The translations under genes were made by a program, and so were the position numbers. The notes under the pieces were generated by a model. That model was not told the DNA's origin. It made no database searches and saw only the letters and a list, made by a program, of their open reading frames with translations. DNA of 64,000 nt from Lactarius indigo (Eukaryota; Basidiomycota; Agaricomycetes; Russulales; Russulaceae). The stretch spans positions 992,001 to 1,056,000 of the forward strand of contig JAFKAC010000002.1 in NCBI GenBank assembly GCA_025766275.1, in the 5' to 3' direction. This document shows, in pieces, positions 49,978-61,780 of this stretch. Every line of letters starts with the position of its first letter. The first letter of the stretch is position 1.

Positions 49978-52297
49978 CGGAGGGGCATGACGAGAGAATT
50001 AATGATGGGGCGCACCGCTCATGATGAGATGTCGAGATCTGAGGTATTCGATTGTACACGATGCCGGCGGATGGGGGGCGTTCGATATATCACCTGAATT
50101 CTCGGTGGTCTCGGGGGAAGTCTGGGACTATACCGCATTATGATTTTTTTTCTGGGGTCCAGGCTCCGTGTTATCGGCTTGGAAAGCCGGGCCGCTCTCT
50201 GCCAACGGTACTATTCTTGTTCGTTCGTATCATGTGTTACGCCGACGGGTATCTGGCCCTTTCTAGAGGAGCCAGGTTCACGATGGGTGACCTGGCCATT
50301 GTTTGTCAGTCGTGATCTTCTACATTACTCGTCTCGAAGCATGCGAGTTGTTCTGGTATTCCCATTCAGTTGAAGGTTGCAGAGATGTAGGTTCCACTAC
50401 GAGATATAGCGTCGACATCGTGAGATTTCTCAAGATATTTCTCGTGTACTACTTGGTTGGTAGAGATGTGTTGCAGTCACATACGTTTGCACTAATCGCA
50501 ATTGCGTACTCGTGTACGTACGAAGCCACACGACATGATCCGCAGGGCTGACAGAGGTCTCGACCTGCCGGCTATGGACATCTTCTAATACTTTGATAAC
50601 GTCCTTTGAACTTCCTCTCTTGGATTACAGATCCTCGTAGGTTGCGCGCATGTCCATATCCGGGGAACTAGGGTGCGCTCCGCGCAGACCTTATCTCGTA
50701 GAAGATCTGGAACCCTTCTACGCGGAGACGGAGCTCACGCACCTTCCTACTTGCCAGTTCCCCTTTGTCTGTACCGCATAACATGTACACATACGTGACT
50801 CTCGGCGCGGCTCTAACACGACCTCTATTCTTTTTTTGTTCTCCTTTCCGTCCGCTGGCGCCCGCGAAATCGCCCCTATAGTGCTCCTTCCAGCTGCCCG
50901 TACTAGTACACGTACCGTATATTCCCGTTCCAGTTGTCCCCAGTACAGAATCGCCGACATCTAAGACGGCATGTCTCATCACGCGGGGGTATATCCGCTC
51001 ACACGCGCGGCCGCGATTGTCCCGCATCCATCGCATCGCATCACATCCGGATCCCATTCATATTTCCTCGATCCTACCTTTCCCGAGTCTCGTCCGTCGT
51101 CCGTCTCGTCGCCGCACGCCGCACGGACATGCAGTGGGTTTCTCCGAGCTAGGAGCAACAATTTTCTGAATAGATCGATGGTCACTTTGGGCCTTAACAG
51201 GACCCAGGAGGAAAGAAAAGTGAGAGAGAAGGACGAAGAGGGAGAGAGAGAGAGAAATAGAATTGGACGCCACGCAGAAGTGGACAGGCGTGGCGTCGGC
51301 CGATAAGCCGCCGCTACTCTTGGTGCGTTGCGTGCGCGTGTCTGTCAGTGGAGCGTCGAGAACTCCACAAATCGAGTCATCTTACATGCGGGCGCAAGTT
51401 CTGGCGCATGAACGATCGCGGCGAATCTTGTACACACTGTATGTGTGTGGATGTGTTGTGCGGGCGCGAGCAGGAGGGGCGCCCGCCCCACTCGCAAGAT
51501 ACCGGGAACTCAGGCTGGTGGCGTTATGAGCGACCACCGACCGGGAAGCGCTGGTACGTTCTCGCCCAAGATGGTCATGAACTGGCAGTGCGCCCCTCGG
51601 AACACACTGGTATGGAAATTATGGGCGGTCAAGGACTGGAACTTAACGGCACGTACTGTGGGTAATTGGTCCTATCGTTCGGGCGCCCAGCATGCCCCTG
51701 CCACCACTATCGTTGGTCGTTGGTTGGTGGACGGGATGCGCGATGCTTCGTTCTCTTTCCGGTACGCTCTCACCCCCCTTGGCAGATCCAGACCTCCTGA
51801 TCCCCGACTTAATACGCCGAGGGCCGTAGTCTTGGGCGGTTGCCCGAATGGGGTCGCGTGTGTTTATTATGCCACAAATGATCGCGAGAGGGCCCGAAGC
51901 GCGATTACCGAGCGGTATATAATAATCCTCGCAGCACACACGCTGCCCGGTTAGTGACGTGAGAATATGTAAAAAGCTTAACGCCCAATCCCCGACAGGT
52001 ACTGGGCAGTGTGACCTCGAAAGGGCTTCCTTATACTGCTTCTAAATAGTCGCCTATTACCTGCATTGGGTAAGCCAGTGCTCATCTTGTGATTGCGTGT
52101 TGGCCCGGACCCGTCTTTGTCTTTGTCTGCCCTGGCCACGATGGGGCATACACGCAAGTAGGCCGCAGCTTCGCCGATTGGCTTTTACCAGGTGGCATTT
52201 TCCTCTGGATGATTCCCAAATATCCCGGACTGCAGTGTTTGACACGCCGGAACTTTTAATTGCGTCGTTTCCTCTTCGAGGGTGGTTCATTCGAGAT
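49978..52297. other. No supported gene
   Basis: This starts with the ADE12 promoter region. I find only short frames on both strands, none with a known motif. A GA-rich tract (AGAGAGAGAGAG) lies near 51243-51254. Confidence 0.45.
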
Positions 52298-52305
52298 GTA
52301 TAAAA
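52298..52305 (+). promoter_or_regulatory. TATA box of the small gene at 52377
   Basis: TATAAAAG lies 79 bases before the chosen ATG, which favours that start over upstream in-frame ones. Confidence 0.5.
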
Positions 52306-52376
52306 GCGACTTGGATTCTTTCCCCCTGAGCAACTGCCCCTCCCCGCTCGGAACGACTCGCACATACCACGACCCC

Positions 52377-52651
52377 ATGACCGATTCCAAGTCCGCGACC
52401 GCCGTCATGCAAAAGAGCTCCAACGGCACCTCCGACAGCTCGAAGGGCACAGTGAGTACACACAAGTGCCACCGTAATCGCCGTACAGTGTGGGCTGACG
52501 CATTGACCAGCCTGGTAGTGGCACGTCTTCAACGACGGACGGTGCCACGAATGGTGCAGGGGCAAACCAGGCCACTTCGCCGTATATGATGACGGCACCC
52601 GTACCTGGGGGTCTCAGTCCACCGCCATATCACTACAAACGACGAAAGTAG
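52377..52651 (+). CDS. Small Ser/Thr/Gly-rich hypothetical protein
   Basis: The family is unknown to me. The ATG at 52377 opens MTDSKSATAVMQKSSNGTS to DSSKGT. A GTGAGT donor and a GACCAG acceptor join this in phase 0 to PGSGTSSTTDGATNGAG...PPPYHYKRRK and TAG, about 71 residues. The protein is low in hydrophobic residues, probably disordered, with a basic end. The TATA box upstream, the strong donor site and the kept frame support a real gene. Confidence 0.5.
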
Positions 52652-53175
52652 ACCAGTGAGTAGGCTCAGCGCTACCTGAAGAATGACTCACCTACTGTCA
52701 CCTGCACTGCCTCAAGGTCCCAGATAGACTCACGCCGTACCACGGCCAAGCATAAACGACGAAAAAAAGACTGAATAAGTTGGGGCCCGACTCATTGGCT
52801 AAATGACTTGCTATGACCATACCACCCTTCATTGTATCATCAGACCGACCTGATACCTATCCGGGAGAGTTTTCGTGATTGTCCCTTGTACACATAAAGA
52901 TGATACCAATGTCAGATACCCATTGTTTTTCTTTTTTTGGATCCCAATACAACTGCTGGTGATATATGGGTTACGTCGAGTCAGTCGCAGTTGCTGCGCC
53001 GCAGATGTGCCAGTGAATGGTCCCAATGGTAGTGGACCGGGCGACACCGCTCGATAAACTGGCGGAGATTAAATTTGGGCATGCGGGCTGCGGTGCCAGG
53101 TTCAATTACTACAAGCTACCCTTCTTTTTTTCTACTCTTCTACGTTTCTTTCTTTTCACCCCATTCAATATCACA
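52652..53175. other. Intergenic; SCD6 upstream region
   Basis: No coding signal is seen. CT- and T-rich tracts just before 53176 fit a promoter and leader of the SCD6 gene. Confidence 0.5.
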
Positions 53176-54662
53176 ATGGCCCTCTCTTTTATAGGGTACG
53201 TCATCCGAACATTTGCTGTGTACCGCCGTTGACAGCCAGGTCCGACTATAGGAAACCGATATCTCTCATTTCTCATTCCGATGTGCGCTACCGCGGTATC
53301 CTCGCTGGTATCGACCCTGCAGCATCGACCATTCAACTTTCAAATGGTATGGACGTCATTTATCCATGGAAGAACAATGCTGATATCCTGGGTACATAGT
53401 GTATTCTATGGGAACCGAAATGCGTCGGTATGTGCTTGTTCTATATTTTTGGAACCAGAGGAGAGACACCCAGAGGTGCACATACGTATGCACACGCATG
53501 GCTTGTTTTCTTTTTTTTGTTACCTCCTCTTCTTGCGTAGGTGGAAAATTGACGCCTTATTTTTTCGCACACTGCAGGCCGCCGACTGAGTTCATCCCTC
53601 CTGTGCAAGAACCCTATCAATACATCATCTTCCGCGCTTCAGAAGTAAAGGACCTATCGGTTGATGAGCCCGCGCCTTTGAGGAGTGTTCATGATGACCC
53701 GGCCGTACTCGGGGTATGTGTTCGACTACATCACATTCATTTCCACCCCTATTTTCTTTCTTGACTCCTAGGACACAATAGTGTCCCTGAGAAATTTGTC
53801 CCAGTTACATGGGCGCACCCCCCCTTCCCCCAATTTTTAAAATTACAACTTCTGGGCTCTGCGTTTTAATCATGATTGACGCTTGTGACACAGGCGTCTG
53901 CACCTACAGCAGCGAATGGATATTCACAATACCCCCCGACGGTTGCTCAGCCAGGTGCCTCAACAACAACCCCAGCAGCAGCCATATACGCCACAACAAC
54001 AGCAGCAACAACAGCCGCACCCCCCTGCGCCTGGACGTGCGCGTTCAGGCGGCAGTGACGGTCGACGCACGGCCAACTTGAATGGCGGTGGCTCCGTGCA
54101 GACTGCCGCAGCCTCACTCGAGACCGTTGAGCGCGCGATTGGTGACTTGCGCAGTTCCACCGGAAACGCCAACGCCAATGCGAACAACCGCGGGAATGGA
54201 GTTCGTCGGGGAGGAAACAACAACAACCGGGACGTCAAAGTGGGCGACATACGCGTGCCTACAACAGACTTTGACTTCGAGGGGTCAAACGCGCGTTTCG
54301 ACAAGTCGGCCCTCGCACCGCCAACCAGCGCCAAAACAGAGGGCACCAGCGTGGAGGAGGGTGAAGTGCAGGAGGAGGACGCTGAAAAAGCATACAACCC
54401 AGGAAAAAGTTTCTTTGATTCGCTTTCGTCTTCGACACAAGCGCCACCTCCGGTGCAGCGCGGTACTGGGCGTGGCGGGCGTGGGGGAGGACGCAATCGG
54501 CGGGAGGAGGAGCGCGAGAGGAACGTCGCTACGTTTGGAGAACCTGGTGGAGTTGGTCTGATGGGACCGGGCGCATACGTCGGTGGTTGGGGAGGATATG
54601 GGCGTCGCGGCGGCGGTCGGGGAAGGAGAAATCCGCCGGCGCAGGTAGGAGGAACGCGATGA
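53176..54662 (+). CDS. SCD6: Scd6/LSM14 family mRNA decapping and translation repressor
   Basis: This is a cytoplasmic P-body protein that binds eIF4G or decapping factors. The Lsm domain is spliced from MALSFIG / KPISLISHSDVRYRGILAGIDPAASTIQLSN / VYSMGTEMRR / PPTEFIPPVQEPYQYIIFRASEVKDLSV. After a Gln/Pro-rich linker come the FDF motif (TTDFDFEGSNARFDK), the FFD box (GKSFFDSLSS), the TFG box (ERNVATFGEPGG) and RGG-type tails (GRGGRGGGR and [10 protein letters not shown]). The order Lsm-FDF-FFD-TFG-RGG is that of Scd6/LSM14. In the linker the frame changes near 53954: ASAPTAANGYSQYPPTVAQPG is followed by QQQPQQQPY only if one base is dropped, or if an acceptor after CACCTACAG is used. Confidence 0.9.
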
Positions 54663-54952
54663 GCAGGGCGGGATGTGATGACCGTTCTTGTTTCTTTTCG
54701 GTTTACTGTGTGGGAAGAGTGTCGAATGATGCCCTAAAAGTCGAACGCCTTCCAAGGGAAGGGAGAATTGTCGTTGTCGGGAGTACACGAATGTCGCCGG
54801 CGTTTGCGGTGATGGCGATGGACCGAAGTTTATCCGGTGTACAACTTCCGAGGGCTGTGCAATCAGGAAGATGGAGATACGGGTGGCCTTCAGTCAGTCA
54901 TTAATTACAGCGCAGCGCAGGTACGACAATCTATAATGTGACATGCGTCTCG

Positions 54953-55920
54953 TCATGTGCCTGCCAATGACTCGCGCGGCATCAGAACAATTGTTCCGTC
55001 ATCTGCAATGATCTTGAAACGCACTATGTGGCCAGAGTAAGTTAGATGTCGGACCAGAAGAGTGGGATGAAATGCGGAGAATGATAGGAGCAAACTTTGT
55101 ACGCACACGTCGTGAAAGGTTCCCCGCGCGCTTTGCGGATACTTGTAAAGTACACCGTGCCTGCGCCTGCCAATACCGAGAAGGGTATGCATGAGGACGA
55201 GGCGATACGTAGGTCAGCAAGGTTTGCACAGGACGCACCCTTGTGACCCTTAACGCGGAAGCTGATGTCGATATTCCCTTGCAGCATCTTAACCTACGCG
55301 GACGTACGCCACGAGGCGGGGGGGAGGAGGGGGTGATCAGCGCTGCCATAAGGACTTTTGGAGTTCTCCGTGTCTACCCCATTCCACTCCCCGATTTCCA
55401 CGCACACACATACACACACACGTGGAAGGGAATGGGAAAAGGGTATCAGGAGCACGACGTACCGAGCCATGCACCCATGGGCTGCCGTTGAGGTACCACG
55501 CAGGCTCGGGGCGCACCGCATCGCCCAGGACGGCGCGCACGTCTGCACTCTCGCGTAATTCACTGAGCACGCGGCGCGTCGCGGAGCTCGATAGGCGCTC
55601 CTGGTTCGCAGCGTATGCCAGGAACGCATGCCCACGCGCTGACGCCGCACACGCACGCCGCGAGCAGACCTGGCCAGGCGCGCTGGAGATGGAGGGTATC
55701 AGCCAAGGAAATGGGGAGATGGGGGGCGGGGCGGAGCTCACACGGTACGGTGGGAGGTCACGCGGGATGCGGTCGGCTGTAGTATTGGCGGGGGCGAGCA
55801 GTCGCGGAGAACGTCTCGGGCGGGGGGAGCGCTTTGGGTGGTGGGCGTGGGAGCTGGTTTGCGAACGTGCGCCGCGGGGGGAAAGCTTTCTTTGGATGCG
55901 CGAGGGCGATGGAGCGCCAT
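54953..55920 (-). CDS. COA1: Cytochrome c oxidase assembly factor Coa1 family
   Basis: This is a mitochondrial inner-membrane protein that acts in early Cox1 maturation and shares a fold with Tim21. The start at 55920 gives a basic Ser/Pro/Arg-rich leader (MALHRPRASKESFPPAAHVRK). A phase-0 intron joins to VCSRRACAASARGHAFLAYAANQERLSSSATRRVLSELRE. Then come EPAWYLNGSPWVHGS / VKMLQGNIDISFRVKGHK / GAGTVYFTSIRKARGEPFTT / LRFKIIADDGTIVLM and the stop at 54953. The block LQGN.D.SFRVKG..G.G.VYFTS.R is the Coa1 core. All introns are short and keep frame. It is convergent with SCD6, with about 290 bases between the stops. Confidence 0.83.
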
Positions 55921-57796
55921 GATAGGGATTGGGAAAGCATTTTCGGGGTTCTGTACAATAATTTTGCTCGCTGTGTGCAAACTAACTGGTGTACGTTCAC
56001 CAGTGCCAGTCACAGCTGGGAATTTAATTCCATATTGGGTGGTGCCAGACCGGGCCGTGGAGATCCTCTCTTCGCAAACTTCTCGTGCCGGACTCGGGCC
56101 CGCAAGCCCATGGTTCAAATGCTATTGTCTTTGAACGTGGCTGTTCTTCTACCAGCCAGTGGGTGACGTGAACACTTCAAGTCGGGCAATTTTTCGGTGT
56201 GAACCCACCAAGGAACTTGCCGTTCATTCCCGTCCCCCAGCGCCCTATCTGCGGTGGGTCTCTGGTACTAGGTTTCTGCGGCGTTGTTACCCTCTGTGGG
56301 CACCATCTTCATCTATGGCAAGAGCTACCCAAACTGGTCTCAACCTGCGTACTGGCTTTAATATTGGCCTACTATATGATGTTCCGCTAGGAAATCTCTA
56401 ACGTCCTTTCTTGTGTATGGCTTCGCCTTGTGGGAGCCAAGCCCGGGACATGCAGATGTGGGGAACGAAGGTTATATTCCCGAGGACGCCGTCTTTTGAT
56501 GGGGGTTATCTGTCCCACGAAAACTTCGGCGTTCCCAAGCCAAGTCATCAGCACGTATCAACCACTGAGTCCCAGGATATATCGACATGAGCACCCTCAT
56601 TCCCTCAATTTAATTCACTTACGGTTCTTGATGTCTGGTGGGACTTAGCCTTCTTACACCCGGGAAACCCGGCTCCACTATATCCCAAGTCAGTTGTGAA
56701 TGTAACTGGAATTGGTGTGTCACCTATTTACGGTGTCAGATCGGAAGAGCTTTGCACCGGTCGCGTTCGCGCTCATCCGGCTTCGGACTCACCTAACTGA
56801 TAAGTTACGTGGTATGTGTTGCGATCACTCAGGGCTTTGGCCTTAAGAAAACGCTGCAGTGAGTTATAAATAATGTTACCAAGCGAAGTGAAGGGGTTGT
56901 ACTTTACGTGTACACACAGCAGCGTTTGTCTCGTAAGTTTCTCTCTCTGAGCAGTAAATTTTTTTCTCCCCTCAAAAAAATTCTACTTCTATGATAATTT
57001 CCTTCCCCCCTGAATTTATTTTATGTATTGCCCAACTTCCTCCAGTGAGAGAGCGAATTCGCTGTTCGTCAAGCGTCGACTGTGTTGGTGTCGATTGCAT
57101 GCCACGGCCATTGTTGTATGCATGCGACACATCCCGTCCAGAGATAGCTCAGGGTCCATCAGTGCCGCGGCCCCAATTCGAAACAAGTGTGACGTCGTTC
57201 GGACCAGCCACCGCGCCAGAGGTTGAGGAAGCCCTGCGAAGACTTGCAGTAATTAGTTATTCAGAAACGAGACTACGACCTGCCACGGTCTGTACGCTGA
57301 CGATCAGCTGAGTGCTTGAAGGAGGGAAAATAGCGCACAGGCGCGGAGTGGCTCGTGCACTCGGTGATACAGTATTACAGCACCATGACAGCACGGTCGA
57401 TTCCGTGGAGGAAGGCCTCACCTCAAAGCTAGGCACCTGCGCAGCAATGTCCGGGAAGCCTGCGGTTCGAAGCCCTACACAAACTCACCAAAAATACAGA
57501 TAGACTCAGATTACAGCAGGTAACACCGGCGAAAGCACTCGTAGAGATCCCTGGCTGCCGAGGGTTCTAGAAGAAGAAGCCGTTTCCCTGGCAGCTCGCG
57601 CGCCACAAGTAAGTTCAGAAGCCGCGGAGAGTCGCCGCGACGGCCTCCGAGTCGTGGGGTGAGTAGCGCACATCGTCCCCTCGAAACTGGCAAACCAGGG
57701 GACCTAGAAAAGCACGTGGGTGTGGTGACCGACTTGAATTTGCGCCGGTATCGGTAGTAGAAAAATAAGCCGCACGTGACATAGTATGTAGGCATT
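55921..57796. other. No recognised gene
   Basis: A plus-strand frame near 57090-57310 has protein-like sequence (SRPEIAQGPSVPRPQFETS...EVEEALRRLAVIS), and a minus-strand frame near 57730-57790 has a YYRYRRKFKS stretch. I cannot tie either to a gene. Confidence 0.35.
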
Positions 57797-58540
57797 GACG
57801 GAGCGGTCATTTACGGTACCCCCAGCGCTGATGCCCTAGCCACCATGCCGGAAGGTGAGGCCAACGCCAAGCTGCGCAAACAAATTGCACTGATATACGC
57901 GCGTGACATAATCCAGTGGGGCGGCCTGCCCGTTCCCGCCGTACAACGTGCTGCTCGTCGGTGGGATTAGTCGTCTCGTAATCGAGCCAGTCCGAGTCGC
58001 CGCCCTTGATCTGCGCGACGTCAAAGTTGGCGTAACTGGCCCCACGGACGTTCGTCAGGACTGCCTGCCTCCTTCGGTAGCCCGCACATCCCGGCTCGTC
58101 GCGGTGGGCACGTAGTTCCACGGACCGGTACACTGGCAGCCAGCGAGGGAACTACATGGTCATCGCGCTCCGACAGCACCCCACTTGGCACCCCACCAAC
58201 GTGTACGCGCGATTGAGAGGACGTAGATCGTTTGAGACCGCCGATCTCGTAGAGTGCATCCAGTCAAGGGGTTCTTGCGGCGGCTAACCCCAGTTCATAA
58301 AGATGCGTTACATGCGTGTTCAAGTTTCACGCAAGTGTCACGGAACGACATGCGCGTGAAGTACATATAATATGCGATCCGGCCCAACGTGGTGCGAGGG
58401 GCATCGCGATTCCGCTGAGGGACTGAGGCGAACAGGGGGACACAAAGAACAGGAGGTCGCCGAGATCAGTGGTGGGTATGGTGCAACGAGTTTCTGAGGT
58501 GCCATAAGGAAGCTGGTACCAGTATCAACTGGCATAGTCC
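57797..58540 (-). pseudogene. Decayed gene fragment, unit A (aspartic-protease-like motif)
   Basis: A minus-strand coding relic is shared with 59725-60480 and with 63580 to the window end. In unit A one frame has VDTGTSFLMAPQKLVAPY, which resembles the second active-site motif of A1 pepsin-like proteases (DTGTS). Further on there is GASYANFDVAQIKGGDSDWLDYE. The frames are interrupted by stops and shifts, so no intact protein results. The protease assignment rests on one motif and is weak. Confidence 0.35.
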
Positions 58541-58701
58541 GTGGCTCTTGACATCAGGGAAACTCGCGTTACAGAAAAATACAAAATAGTAGTATGTACC
58601 ACGCTAGTGAATACTGGATTGAGTATTGAATCGAGTCCTAGAGTTCCGATACTGTAAACAATTTGAAGGGCCCGCGGTTTGGATCGCATTGTACTGTAGC
58701 C

Positions 58702-59520
58702 ATGGACCCCGCTTCAATATTTGGAAGTCCGCTGTTGCTTGTTCGTGCGATCGTGACAGGACTCAGGAGCTGCTCCTGACTAGGCCTGACTGCTTGCATC
58801 TCCAGACAAGAGGAATGAACGCGAACGTGAACCCGAGGTTAAGCCCGAGGTTCGTTATCTGAAGTTTTCTGGACCTGGTCTCAGGTACACTCTTGGGTTG
58901 CATGGACGGCCTTGAACCAAAAGGCCACAGCTTGGCCATGAGGATATTATCGTCCGGCCCCAAGGCGTCAAAAAGCCACTTGAGGACTTTTTCTCTCAAT
59001 ATCCCAACTTCCAATCAGAACCCTCGAACTCACCGGTTGTCGAATTTGACCGTCTGTGCGTGACATATAACTGGGAACGAGATGATCCGAAGAAGAAAGC
59101 TGCGCACAAAGCTTTCCAGTTTGCCATGAAGAAGGAATTTGACAACATATATGGATCCGACGAGAAGGACATTCAGAACTGGTACAAGCTTTGCTACGTC
59201 TTGAGGATCGACCCTGCGCCCGATACCCTTCAGAAATGCCGTTCGGTGAGTGTCTATTCTTTAAAACACGTTGCGTGAACAAAAACACCTTTGTACAGGC
59301 TGTCCTTGAGAAACACGTCAATCTCGTTGACCTAGTGCACGGTTCAAAAGAGGAAGTCCGCATCTTCAAAACGGAAAAAGAGCTTAGCGACTACACGAAG
59401 GAAACGAACAAATTTTTTCCGAAGGAAGACGCAAAGGACGGTGGCGTGTTGCGCGCCTTGCGTCGTCACATCTTGGCGCCACGTGAAGGGACAAGGAGGA
59501 ATAAAGGTCTGAGGATATAA
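58702..59520 (+). pseudogene. Unknown basidiomycete-type protein, unit A copy (5' end broken)
   Basis: I do not know the function. The conserved part reads VKPEVRYLKFSGPGLR, intron, PQLGHEDIIVRPQGVKK, PLEDFFSQYPNFQSEPS, VVEFDRLCVTYNWERDD, AFQFAMKKEFDNIYGSDEKD, WYKLCYVLRIDPAPDTLQ. After an intron at about 59245-59299 come AVLEKHVNLVDLVHGSKEEVR, EKELSDYTKETNKFFPKE, KDGGVLRALRRHILAPREG and the stop at 59520. The protein is charged and soluble, with no signal peptide. Against copy B the first exon has one extra base soon after the ATG (near 58717-58720), so the proper start is lost unless another is used. Confidence 0.6.
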
Positions 59521-59696
59521 CAACGGACTTCGCCCATAGTTTGAAAAATAGTGAAATTCTGGAAGATACGCCCTGACAGGGTGTATCTGAGCTATCCTAT
59601 CCAGAGGCTGTTTAGCTAATGATGACGGTTTTCTCCTCAGCGCGCGGTGTCAGTTTGGTGTGTATAACAGAAGGGGGATTGAGTGTAAGTGCGTGG

Positions 59697-59709
59697 GGGG
59701 GGGGGGGGG
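59697..59709. repeat. G13 homopolymer
   Basis: Thirteen G in a row lie between repeat units A and B. The exact length is uncertain in any assembly. Confidence 0.8.
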
Positions 59710-59724
59710 AGAAAGGCTTTGACG

Positions 59725-60480
59725 GAGCGGCCATTCATGGTACCCCCACTGGCAGCCGACGCTCTAGTCACTGCGCCGGAAGATAAAGGCTAATGTCAAC
59801 CTGCGCGATCGAGTTGCACTGGTATATGCGTAACTCAGCTGGACAGCCCACTCGTCTCCGCTGTACGGCGTGCAGCTCATCTGCGGGATGATCGTAATTA
59901 GGCCAGCCGATGTACATCTCCCGTTCGTGTTGTAGGCGTGTGTGGTACGGGTCGGGTGCGCATGATCTGGGCGACGGCGAGGTTGGGCGTAACTGGCCCA
60001 TGGACTTTCGTCAGGTCTGCCTACTCCCTTTGGTTACCCGCGCATTCCGTTTCGTCGCAGTGGGAACGTAGTTTCACGGAGTTGGATAGCCAGCTGGGGT
60101 ACGATGGCGTGGCATGGTTATCGCGCTCCGACAGCACCCCGCCTGTGTGCACGCACGACGAAGAGGTGGACCAGATGGTTGTGAGCTCTGATCTCGTAGA
60201 GTACATTGAATCAAGGGGTTGTGGCGGTGGAGCTGACCAGCCAATCCCAGGGACTTCCAGTTCGCAACGACGCGTTACACGAGTGCTTCGTGCGAATGTC
60301 ACGGAACGACATGCACGTGAAGCACACATAGTATACGAGTCTGCCCAACGTGGTGCGAGGGCATGGCGATACCACCGAGGGACTTGGGGGCGAATACGGG
60401 AAAGGAGAGCAGGAGGTCGCTGAGATTAGTGGTGGATACGATGCAGCGAGTTTACGAGGCGCCTTAAAGGGACTAGGGGC
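59725..60480 (-). pseudogene. Decayed gene fragment, unit B
   Basis: This is a diverged copy of 57797-58540. It shares GACGGAGCGGCCATT near its low end and KLAASYPPLISATSC on the minus strand, but the DTGTS motif of unit A is gone. There are many stops and shifts. Confidence 0.5.
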
Positions 60481-60812
60481 CCAGAGAGCTCTAAGGAAAG
60501 TGCAGCTGTGAAATTTTATGGTGGGGACCATCAATCGGGTTTCAGAATTAGAACAGATCTTGAGAGTGGCGTTGACAGTACGGTAACGGAGGTGTACAGT
60601 ACAACTACAACCGCTGGTCATTGTACGCTTTGATATTGTCAAAGTTGGTGTCAACCGGTACAACCCGCGGCGGGATAATCTCCCGCGATACAGTAAAATC
60701 CAAAATGGTAGTATGTGTATTAGTGAATACGGTATTGAATGTTGAATCGAGTCCTGGAGGTCCGCAAACATACCGTACACAAAGACACGCGGTTTTGGAT
60801 CGCCCTGAAGCT

Positions 60813-61780
60813 ATGAACCCCGCTTTAGAATTGGAAGTCCGCTCTTGCGTGTTACCGGCGAGGTCAGCCCACAACTCACTCACCACAGGAGACAAGACAG
60901 GAGATCACTACAATGGAACCACTCTTGACCGCATTTGCATCTTCATCCAAGAGGAACACACGCAGTCTGATGGCGCATCTCAGTACAGTAAATCCGAGGT
61001 CAATCCCGAGGTTCGTTATTTGAAGTTTTCTGGACCCCGTCTCATGTGCACTCGTAATCATGGGTTGCAATTCCTGCGGACGACCTCGGAACCGTGAAGG
61101 CTACAACCTAGAATCATTGCCCGTCCCTTAAGTAGTAAATCGCCACAAACGCCACTCGAGAAGTTTTTCTCTCGATATCCTGAATTCCTTTTTCAACCTT
61201 CAAATTCACTAGTCAAGGAATTTGACCGCCTGTGCAAGGAGTATCGCTGGAAAAAAAAAAGCCCGAGCTGGGAAGCTGCACGCGAACAATTCCGCTCTGC
61301 TATGAAGAAGGAGTTCGACCATAGATATGGCACCGACGTGAGGGACATCAACAACTGGCTCAAGCTCTGCTTCGTCTTGAGGATCGACCCTGCGCCCGAT
61401 ACCCTTTGGAAATGCCGTACTGTGAGTTGCCGGCTTTCTGAACGACCTAATATGAACGAATACGCCTTTGTACACTGTAGGCTGTCCTCGGGACACATGT
61501 CAACCTCGTTGACTTGGTGCATGGCTCAAAAGAGAATGTCCAGATCTTCAAAACGGAAAAAGAACTTAGCGAATACACTATAAAAACAGAGAAGTACTTT
61601 CCAAAGGCAACCGCAAAGGACGGTGGCGTGTTGCGTGCTCTGCTACGTCATATCTATGCGCCACGTGAGGGCACACGTTCTTCAAGGAAGAATAAAGGTC
61701 CAAGAGATAACAATGGACTGTATTTTAACGCTCAGTCGTATATATTAGGCAGAGGAAGTACAGGAGACGGACGTATGTAA
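60813..61780 (+). CDS. Unknown basidiomycete-type protein, unit B copy (intact)
   Basis: This is the intact copy of the unknown family. Exon 1 from the ATG at 60813 is open throughout: MNPALELEVRSCVLPARS, then TTGDKTGDHYNGTTLDRI, then YSKSEVNPEVRYLKFSG. An intron of about 54 bases follows CTCAT. Exon 2 reads LQPRIIARPLSSKSPQTPLEKFFSRYPEF to DPAPDTLWKCRT, and crosses an A10 run in frame. Exon 3 reads AVLGTHVNLVDLVHGSKENV to the TAA at 61780, with a basic SSRKNKGPRD stretch and an unrelated tail. That makes about 275 residues. No known domain, signal peptide or membrane span is visible. Conserved blocks are FFSxYPxF, EFDRLC, AMKKEFD.xYG, LRIDPxPDTL, VNLVDLVHGSKE and AKDGGVLRALxRHI.APREG. Confidence 0.65.
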
